Assembly: GCA_036338025.1 (NCBI GenBank)
Contig: JAYZDB010000282.1
Coordinates: 1-6,357 of the forward strand
DNA from: JAYZDB01 sp036338025
GTDB taxonomy: Bacteria; Planctomycetota; UBA1135; UBA2386
Direction of reading: 5' to 3'
DNA length: 6,357 nucleotides
In this document: piece by piece, positions 1 to 5,435 of the stretch
How positions within the stretch are numbered: the first letter of the stretch is position 1
Layout of the letters: each line of letters begins with the position of its first letter
The notes under the pieces: generated by a model
Told to the model about the DNA's origin: nothing
Database searches by the model: none
What the model saw: the letters and a program-made list of their open reading frames with translations, nothing else
Program-made: the position numbers and the translations under genes

Positions 1-2118
1 ACCGAGTCCTTTCCCGAACTGACCGCCGAAGAACAGGCCTTCCTGGACGGCCCGGTGTCCGAGGTTTGTCGCATGACCAGCGCCTGGGAGGTGCAGCAAC
101 AGCGCGACCTCCCGGCAGAGGTCTGGCAGTACCTGAAGGACAAGGGTTTCTTCGGCATGATCATCCCAAAAGAGCATGGCGGCCTCGGGTTCTCGACGCT
201 CGCGCACGGTGCAGTGGTGCAAAAACTTTCATCCCGGGCCATGCCGCTGGCGATCACCGTGATGGTCCCCAACAGCCTCGGTCCCGCCGAACTGTTGCTG
301 CACTTCGGGACCGAGGACCAGCGTAAGCACTATCTTCCACGCCTGGCCCGCGGCGAGGAGATGCCGTGCTTCGCGCTGACCGAGCCCGGCGCTGGCTCCG
401 ACGCCGGGTCGCTCACCTCGCGTGGCGAGGTCTTTCGCGGCGATGACGGCGAACTCCACCTACGGCTCAACTGGGACAAGCGCTACATCACGCTCGCAGC
501 GGTCTCGACGGTATTGGGGCTGGCCTTCCAACTGCACGATCCTGACAACTTGCTCGGACACGGCAAGAACCCAGGCATCACCTGTGCCTTGATTCCCACC
601 AACACCGCCGGCGTCGACATCGGGCGGCGACACGACCCGCTCGGAGTTCCGTTCTACAACTGCCCCACCCTGGGGGAGGACGTTGTCGTACCCATCACCG
701 CGATCATCGGCGGCGCCGATGGGGCTGGCCACGGATGGAAGATGCTGATGGAGTGCCTGGCTGCCGGACGTGGCATCTCGCTTCCGGGCACCAGCACGGG
801 TGGTGCGCAATTCACTGCCCGCGTGGCGGGAGCCTACGCCGCAGTACGCAAGCAATTCGGCCTGTCGATAGGACGCTTCGAAGGGATCGAGGAGCCGCTG
901 GCCCGCATCGGCGGCTTCACCTACCTGATGGATGCCGCCCGTCGTTACACCTGCGGTGCGCTGGACTCCGGCAACAAACCACCCGTCATCACCGCAATCG
1001 CCAAGCTCAACTTCACCGAACTGTTTCGCAAGGTGATCAATGACGGAATGGACATCCTTGGCGGTGCTGCAATCTCCTGTGGCCCGCGAAACCTGCTCGG
1101 CGCTGGCTACATCGGATCGCCGATCAGCATCACGGTCGAGGGCGCTAACATCCTCACCCGCACCATGATCATCTTTGGCCAAGGGTCCATCCGCTGTCAC
1201 CCGTACGCCTTCAACGAGATCAACGCCGCCACCAACGGAGATCTCGACGCCGTCGATCGGAATATGTTTGGCCACATCGGCCACGTCATCCGAAACCTCT
1301 GCCGTTCCGTCCTGATGAGCGTGTCTCGCGGCTACCTCACCGTGTCACCTGCCGCCAACCCCACCGCCAAGTACTACCGCAAGCTCAACTGGGCTTCGGC
1401 CACCTTCGCGACCATGGCCGATCTCGCGATGGGCACGCTCATGGGTGACCTCAAGCGCAAGGAAAAGATCACCGGCCGCTTCGCTGACGTGTTGTCCTGG
1501 ATGTATCTGACATCTGCAGTACTCCGGCGTTTCGAGGCAGAAGGCCGCCGGCCCGAGGACCGGGCCTTCATGGAGTGGGCTGCGAGTTACGGATTCCACC
1601 AGATCCACGAGGCCTTCCAGGGGATCAATGCCAACCTCAATGTGCCGGTCCTAGGCAGACTCCTGCGTGGTCCAGTTGCACTCTGGAGTCGGGTCAACCC
1701 GATCGGCAGTCCACCATCCGATCGCCTCGGCAGCCGGATTGCCCGAGCCCTGCAAGAGCCCGGCAATCTTCGCAACCGCTTGACCGAGGGAATCTTCATC
1801 CCCACCGATTCTGACGACCAGCTCGCCACGCTCGAAACCGCCCTGGTCCTCCACCACCAGGCCGACGAGATTGTCGGCAAAATCAAGGACGCGGTGCGGG
1901 CGCGCAAGCTCCCCAAGAACCGACCGGAGTCTCTGATCCCGCAGGCGGTCGAAGAACAGGTAATCACCCCTGAGGAGGCCGAGTTGCTCAAGACAGCAGA
2001 GCGTGCCCGCACTGAGGCAATCACCGTCGACAGCTTTAGCCTGGCGGAGTATCTACAGACGGCCGTCCAGGCATCGAAGGTTGATCAGAACGACGGTGTC
2101 ACGACGACACTGGGCTAG
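1..2118 (+). CDS. fadE: FadE-type acyl-CoA dehydrogenase (5'-truncated by window edge)
   Basis: This enzyme oxidises acyl-CoA to trans-2-enoyl-CoA using FAD, the first step of fatty-acid beta-oxidation. The reading frame is open from base 1 (TESFPELTAEEQAFLDGP), and this stretch matches the interior of E. coli FadE, so the GTG at 55 is not the start. By comparison with E. coli FadE (about 814 aa), roughly 115 N-terminal residues, including the membrane-associated N-terminus, lie upstream of the window. Visible landmarks are PCFALTEPGAGSDAGS (from about nt 364), the RYITLA block (about 481), the GRGISLPGTSTGG block (about 766-804) and ITVEGANILTR, whose Glu at nt 1138-1140 aligns with the proposed catalytic base of FadE. 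The FGQGSIRCHPY block follows. After about nt 1250 comes the FadE-specific C-terminal domain (DUF1974 type) with YYRKLNWASA and a long helical tail. The stop is TAG at 2116-2118. The gene appears intact within the window. The identification rests on extended recognisable similarity; substrate chain length cannot be read from the sequence. Confidence 0.95.
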   Translation, partial: TESFPELTAEEQAFLDGPVSEVCRMTSAWEVQQQRDLPAEVWQYLKDKGFFGMIIPKEHGGLGFSTLAHGAVVQKLSSRAMPLAITVMVPNSLGPAELLLHFGTEDQRKHYLPRLARGEEMPCFALTEPGAGSDAGSLTSRGEVFRGDDGELHLRLNWDKRYITLAAVSTVLGLAFQLHDPDNLLGHGKNPGITCALIPTNTAGVDIGRRHDPLGVPFYNCPTLGEDVVVPITAIIGGADGAGHGWKMLMECLAAGRGISLPGTSTGGAQFTARVAGAYAAVRKQFGLSIGRFEGIEEPLARIGGFTYLMDAARRYTCGALDSGNKPPVITAIAKLNFTELFRKVINDGMDILGGAAISCGPRNLLGAGYIGSPISITVEGANILTRTMIIFGQGSIRCHPYAFNEINAATNGDLDAVDRNMFGHIGHVIRNLCRSVLMSVSRGYLTVSPAANPTAKYYRKLNWASATFATMADLAMGTLMGDLKRKEKITGRFADVLSWMYLTSAVLRRFEAEGRRPEDRAFMEWAASYGFHQIHEAFQGINANLNVPVLGRLLRGPVALWSRVNPIGSPPSDRLGSRIARALQEPGNLRNRLTEGIFIPTDSDDQLATLETALVLHHQADEIVGKIKDAVRARKLPKNRPESLIPQAVEEQVITPEEAELLKTAERARTEAITVDSFSLAEYLQTAVQASKVDQNDGVTTTLG

Positions 2119-2161
2119 GGTTGCGAGTACCGCGAGTCAATCCCGGCCGCCTCGCCATTGC
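2119..2161. other. Short convergent intergenic spacer, no clear terminator
   Basis: This 43-bp gap separates the stop codons of the convergent fadE and PepSY genes. It holds a short direct repeat (two GCGAGT copies near 2124-2138) but no stable GC-rich hairpin followed by a T-run on either strand. Transcription may therefore end by another mechanism, or run into the neighbouring gene. Confidence 0.5.
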
Positions 2162-2701
2162 CTAACCTGCCGCGGTGCTCCGGTTGCTTTTCCGACGACG
2201 TCGCTTGCTGAGGATCGGAGCCAGCCAGATATAGGTGCCGCTCCCCACCATGAAAAACAGTGCGCAGGCAGCCGTGGGCATCAGCCAGTCGTGAGTCCAG
2301 GCAGCAAAAAACGAACCGTCGTGTATCTGCTCGATCCAGTCCGAGTTCCTGACATCCGTGCTTAGCACCGCACCGGTGACGGCACAGACCTGTATTTCCG
2401 TGTAGTTGCGCTTCGACTTCACCTTGTGAAGCCGCTTGTCAGGTCGAAAATCAACCCTGTCGATATCGTCCACGGAACGAAAGTCGGGGTGCTTCTCGGC
2501 GAGGATCACGTCGAACAACTGCCGGATCGAAATACAGTCCTTGAGTTCCCCCACAGCAGCCTGCTGGCTGGGCGGCTGGATCCAGGCGTAGTCCTTCTTC
2601 AGGAGCAGGAAAAAACCCGTGATCGCCAGGTTCAGGAAGACCAATCCGAGGGTAAGACCGATCCACTTGTGGGTGTTCCAGAAGAACTTTAAGGGCTTCA
2701 T
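2162..2701 (-). CDS. PepSY-type two-helix membrane protein
   Basis: The product is a 179-aa predicted inner-membrane protein. The chosen ATG (2699-2701) gives MKPLKFFWNTHKWIGL, the usual opening of PepSY-associated TM proteins, with a His-Lys-Trp just before helix 1 (about residues 13-35, ending TGFFLLLKK). A PepSY-like soluble domain spans about 57-115 and includes the typical VDFRPDKRLHKVKSKRNYTE and VCAVTGAVL segments. Next come the IHDGSFF motif (126-132) and helix 2 (about 139-161, ending SGTYIWLAP). The C-terminus is very basic (SKRRRRKSNR), which by the positive-inside rule suggests it faces the cytoplasm. Larger relatives of this group (PiuB/FoxB-like) are linked to iron-siderophore uptake or reductive chemistry at the membrane, but this short form has no known function and no iron genes are visible nearby. 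No convincing Shine-Dalgarno sequence precedes the start. An upstream in-frame start at 2827 would add 42 residues lacking family character and is not preferred. Confidence 0.8.
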   Translation of the reverse strand: MKPLKFFWNTHKWIGLTLGLVFLNLAITGFFLLLKKDYAWIQPPSQQAAVGELKDCISIRQLFDVILAEKHPDFRSVDDIDRVDFRPDKRLHKVKSKRNYTEIQVCAVTGAVLSTDVRNSDWIEQIHDGSFFAAWTHDWLMPTAACALFFMVGSGTYIWLAPILSKRRRRKSNRSTAAG

Positions 2702-2750
2702 ATCTGTGCGAGGCAACAACCGAGACGCGAGTGATTTGGAACCATACGCC

Positions 2751-2798
2751 CGAACCCGGGCTCCATGCAAGCAAGCCCAAGGTAAACCAACGGGTTCG
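2751..2798. repeat. Perfect 8-bp inverted repeat, CGAACCCG / CGGGTTCG
   Basis: CGAACCCG at 2751-2758 is the exact reverse complement of CGGGTTCG at 2791-2798, with 32 bases between them. The left arm can also pair locally: GCCCG (2748-2752) with CGGGC (2757-2761) across an AACC loop. GGGCT (2758-2762) can in turn pair with AGCCC (2774-2778). These pairings exclude one another, so the region could form alternative structures if it is transcribed. At this GC content such short repeats can occur by chance. Confidence 0.45.
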
Positions 2799-2807
2799 TG
2801 GACGAAC
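2794..2807. promoter_or_regulatory. Candidate operator: 14-bp dyad GTTCGT-GG-ACGAAC
   Basis: A perfect 6-bp inverted repeat with a 2-base centre lies 29 bp before the peptidase ATG and about 93 bp before the PepSY start. A two-base loop is too tight for a good RNA hairpin, so a DNA-level site for a dimeric repressor or activator is the more natural reading. A third CGAAC half-site occurs at 2751-2755. The dyad itself is read directly from the sequence; its use as an operator is inference. Confidence 0.35.
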
Positions 2808-2836
2808 ATCCGGCATGGCGAGTACAACCAACAATC

Positions 2837-2881
2837 ATGCTCCGACCCCTCTGTTTCTTGGCCGTCCTGCTGGCCTCCTGC
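2837..2881 (+). other. Predicted type II (lipoprotein) signal peptide of the peptidase
   Basis: Residues 1-15 read MLRPLCFLAVLLASC. Arg3 supplies the n-region charge, residues 5-12 form a hydrophobic core, and Leu12-Ala13-Ser14-Cys15 fits the lipobox consensus. Cleavage before Cys15 would leave a mature lipoprotein beginning CSSVSPRP, a Ser/Pro-rich linker leading into the conserved OpB start. Ser at position +2 gives no inner-membrane retention signal under the proteobacterial Lol rule. The core is short, so the call is probable rather than certain. Confidence 0.7.
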
Positions 2882-4969
2882 AGCAGTGTCTCACCCCGAC
2901 CGACCCACCCCTTCACGATGACTGAGTTCCCGCCAACAGCCCAGCGACGCCCACACCTAACCGAAATCCACGGTGAGCAGAGGCTCGATGAGTACCACTG
3001 GCTCCGCAACAAGACGGACCCCGCCGTGCGAGCCTACCTCGAAGCCGAAAATGCCTGGGCAGAGCATGAACTGGCACCTATCAAGCAGCTCGAAGACAAG
3101 ATCTTCGCGGAAATCAAGGGACGCATCCAGGAGACAGACATCTCGGTCCCTTACCGCATTCGGGACTGGCTCTACTACAGCCGCACGGAAACCGGCAAGC
3201 AATATTCCACGTACTTTCGGCGCCCAAGCTCCGGCGACGGAAAAGAACACCCCTACCTCGACGTAAACCAACTCGCCGAGGGCCATCAGTTCATGGGCAT
3301 CGGAAGCATGGCGATCAGCCCAGACAGCAAACTCCTGGCTTATTCGACCGACAACACCGGATTCCGCCAATACACCCTGCACATCCTCGACATCGCGACC
3401 GGCGAGCACCGGGCAGACACCATCCCGCTGGTCACCGCAGTGGCATGGTGTTCGGACAGTCAGACCTTTTTCTACGTCACTGCGGACTCATCGAAACGAC
3501 CCTACCGGCTCTATCGCCATACCCTGGGGACCGATCCTGCGACCGATCCGCTGATCCACGAGGAACCGGACGAACGCTTTCGGGTTTCGATCTGGCGCAC
3601 GCTGAGCGACGGCTACCTGTTCCTGGATATCGAGAGTCACATCACTACCGATCTTCGGTTCATCGCCGCCGACCAGCCAAACTCTGAGTTTCGTGCCATC
3701 GCACCACGCAAGCAGGGGCACGAGTTTTCGGTCAGCCACCGCGGAGATGAATTTCTCATTCGAACCAACGACAAGGGTTCGAACTTCCGACTCGTGACTA
3801 CCCAAGTGGCAAACCCCGATCCTGCCAATTGGATTGAGATGTTTCCCCACCGCCCCGATGTCATGCTCGCCTCCGCGCAGGCTTACGAGAAATTCACCGT
3901 GCTCGCGGAGCGAAGCGACGGCCTCCTCAATCTACGCTTTCTCACCCCTGATCGCGTGGATCACTACCTGCAACTGCCCGAGGCCGTCTACGAACTGGCA
4001 CCAGGCGACAATCACTCCTTCGATCTGGATGAGTATCGCTTCAACTACCAGTCGATGATCACACCGCCGTCGGTATTCGAATACGACCCGGTGTCGCGCG
4101 AGAGCGTGCTGCTGAAAGAAACACCTGTGCTCGGCGGTTACGACAAGACGCAATACACCACCAGCCGGATCCAAGCCGAGTCCACCGATGGCACTGCAGT
4201 TCCGATCTCCTTGGTGCACGACCGGAATACCCCGCTTGATGGAACAGCGGCCGTGTTTCTCACGGGTTACGGGTCCTACGGATACCACTACCCCGCCCAC
4301 TTTTCACACGCACGCCTCAGTCTCTTGGAGCGAGGGGTGGTTTATGCGATCGCGCATGTGCGCGGCGGCGGCGAGATGGGCAAACCCTGGCACGAGAGCG
4401 GCCGCATGAGTCACAAGATGAACTCGTTTACCGACTTCATCGCCTGTGCTGAGTTTCTGCTGGCAAACGACTACGGTTCACCATCCAAACTCGTGGTGCA
4501 AGGCGGCAGTGCGGGGGGACTGCTGATGGGTGCAATCTCGAACATGCGACCAGACCTGTTCTGCCTGGTAATCCTCAATGTGCCATTCGTTGACGTAATC
4601 AACACCATGCTCGATGAAACACTGCCTCTAACAGTCGGTGAATTTGAAGAGTGGGGCAATCCGAAGATCGCCCAAGATTACGCCTATATCAGCAGGTACT
4701 GTCCGTACACCAATCTCGGCAAACATGCGTACCCAGCGATGTTGGTCAAGACCTCGTTCAATGACTCACAGGTAATGTACTGGGAACCCGCAAAGTACGT
4801 GGCGAGACTGCGCACCATGAAGACGAACAAAACCCCCTTGCTGTTCAAGACCAACATGGCTGGCGGCCATGGCGGATCCTCGGGCCGCTACGATTCATGG
4901 CGGGAAACCGCGTTGGAATACGCCTACTCCCTTTGGATGACCGGTACACGGGAACCAGACGAATCATGA
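2837..4969 (+). CDS. ptrB: Oligopeptidase B (S9A serine peptidase) with lipoprotein signal
   Basis: The product is a 710-aa prolyl-oligopeptidase-family enzyme that cleaves short peptides, in this subfamily after Arg or Lys. A seven-bladed propeller (about residues 100-430) gates a C-terminal alpha/beta-hydrolase domain. The triad is Ser558 in GGSAGG, Asp643 in NDSQVMYWEPAKYV and His678 in GGHGGSSGRY; spacings of 85 and 35 residues equal those of E. coli OpB (Ser532, Asp617, His652). The S1 acidic pair is kept as Glu602 and Glu604 in GEFEEWGNP. Two Asp residues reported for the Salmonella S2 site (460 and 462) are replaced by Pro486 and His488. The ATG at 2837 gives MLRPLCFLAVLLASC, a short n-region, hydrophobic core and LASC lipobox with Cys15, predicting a lipidated, envelope-anchored protein; most OpB proteins are cytosolic. 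An internal ATG at 2918 (MTEFPP) would give a 683-aa form close to E. coli length (686). The GTG at 2798 is less likely because it buries the signal. The stop overlaps the next gene by 4 bp. Confidence 0.93.
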   Translation: MLRPLCFLAVLLASCSSVSPRPTHPFTMTEFPPTAQRRPHLTEIHGEQRLDEYHWLRNKTDPAVRAYLEAENAWAEHELAPIKQLEDKIFAEIKGRIQETDISVPYRIRDWLYYSRTETGKQYSTYFRRPSSGDGKEHPYLDVNQLAEGHQFMGIGSMAISPDSKLLAYSTDNTGFRQYTLHILDIATGEHRADTIPLVTAVAWCSDSQTFFYVTADSSKRPYRLYRHTLGTDPATDPLIHEEPDERFRVSIWRTLSDGYLFLDIESHITTDLRFIAADQPNSEFRAIAPRKQGHEFSVSHRGDEFLIRTNDKGSNFRLVTTQVANPDPANWIEMFPHRPDVMLASAQAYEKFTVLAERSDGLLNLRFLTPDRVDHYLQLPEAVYELAPGDNHSFDLDEYRFNYQSMITPPSVFEYDPVSRESVLLKETPVLGGYDKTQYTTSRIQAESTDGTAVPISLVHDRNTPLDGTAAVFLTGYGSYGYHYPAHFSHARLSLLERGVVYAIAHVRGGGEMGKPWHESGRMSHKMNSFTDFIACAEFLLANDYGSPSKLVVQGGSAGGLLMGAISNMRPDLFCLVILNVPFVDVINTMLDETLPLTVGEFEEWGNPKIAQDYAYISRYCPYTNLGKHAYPAMLVKTSFNDSQVMYWEPAKYVARLRTMKTNKTPLLFKTNMAGGHGGSSGRYDSWRETALEYAYSLWMTGTREPDES

Positions 4970-5406
4970 TCTTCACCAAACGGTTCCGCTACCGGTTCGG
5001 CGACATCGATGACGCTGGCATCGCATACTACCCCTCGTTCTTCCACTACTTCCACTGCGCGTTCGAGGACTGGTGGAGCGATGGTCTACAAACTCCCTAC
5101 GACACCGTCCTGCACCAGGAGAAGTTCGGACTGCCGGCAGTTCACATCGAGACGGATTTCCTACAGCCAGTCCGCTACGGCGATGAACCCGATATCCACC
5201 TGGGGATCCTGCATATCGGCGACACCTCGGTGAAATTCGGCTACTGGATGACACTACCCAATAGCGACAAGCCATTGTGCAGGGCGCGTATCACGACCGT
5301 AAGCGTCAACATGGATACCATGACCAAGCAGTCGGTACCCACAAAATGGCGCGAGGCATTCCAGCAATACCTGATTCCCGAAGGGCAGTTCCCCACCACC
5401 GAGTGA
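4966..5406 (+). CDS. Acyl-CoA thioesterase, 4-hydroxybenzoyl-CoA thioesterase/YbgC-like hotdog fold
   Basis: The product is a 146-aa single-domain hotdog-fold protein, the usual length for this family, predicted to hydrolyse an acyl-CoA or aryl-CoA to free acid and CoA in the cytoplasm. The N-terminal block RFRYRFGDIDDAGIAYYPSF aligns with FGDCDPAGIVWYP of Pseudomonas 4-hydroxybenzoyl-CoA thioesterase, placing Asp15 at its catalytic Asp17. A FEDWW helix follows, as in the family's central helix. Later strands include ETDFLQPVRYGDEPDIHLGI and TSVKFGYWM. The start is ATG at 4966, which overlaps the peptidase stop (ATGA, 4966-4969), so translation is probably coupled; GGGAA at 4950-4954 is a weak Shine-Dalgarno candidate. 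An earlier ATG at 4897 would overlap the peptidase by 73 bp and adds residues without family similarity. The substrate is not evident: no 4-chlorobenzoate, phenylacetate or Tol-Pal genes are adjacent, so neither a dedicated catabolic role nor a ybgC assignment is supported. Confidence 0.88.
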   Translation: MIFTKRFRYRFGDIDDAGIAYYPSFFHYFHCAFEDWWSDGLQTPYDTVLHQEKFGLPAVHIETDFLQPVRYGDEPDIHLGILHIGDTSVKFGYWMTLPNSDKPLCRARITTVSVNMDTMTKQSVPTKWREAFQQYLIPEGQFPTTE

Positions 5407-5435
5407 GCCAGTACGACGCTACGGCCTGAGGGCTG
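5407..5435. other. 29-bp convergent gap, no clear terminator
   Basis: This gap separates the stop codons of the thioesterase (+) and the oxidoreductase (-). A weak inverted repeat, GGGCT (5430-5434) and AGCCC (5450-5454), extends into the oxidoreductase coding end, but it has a 15-base loop and no T-run, so I do not call a terminator. Confidence 0.4.

Larger units (their letters stand above)
2702..2836. promoter_or_regulatory. Divergent promoter region between PepSY gene and peptidase operon
   Basis: These 135 bp separate two divergent start codons, so promoters for both directions should lie here. On the minus strand a weak sigma-70-like pair can be drawn: TTGCAT, an 18-base spacer, then TATGGT, lying within about 2740-2770. 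I see no good plus-strand pair. The stretch contains several inverted repeats, listed separately. Neither downstream start has a strong Shine-Dalgarno sequence. The regulatory role is inferred from geometry; the individual boxes are weak. Confidence 0.5.

Noticed and set aside
55..63. GTG at 55 as the start of the acyl-CoA dehydrogenase
   Set aside because: The frame is open upstream to base 1 and those codons encode conserved FadE sequence (LTAEEQAFLDGP), so the gene begins before the window.
460..1284. 274-codon open frame on the minus strand opposite fadE
   Set aside because: It is antisense to strongly conserved FadE coding sequence, shows no recognisable domain, and long antisense frames are expected in GC-rich codon-biased genes.
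2119..2161. Intrinsic terminator between fadE and the PepSY gene
   Set aside because: No stable stem with a following T-run is present on either strand; only short direct repeats are visible.
2702..2827. 42-residue N-terminal extension of the PepSY protein
   Set aside because: The family pattern begins at MKPLKFFWNTHKW, and the extension would occupy the divergent promoter region.
2798..2836. GTG at 2798 as the peptidase start
   Set aside because: It adds 13 residues in front of an otherwise well-formed lipoprotein signal and lies within the candidate operator dyad; the ATG at 2837 is better.
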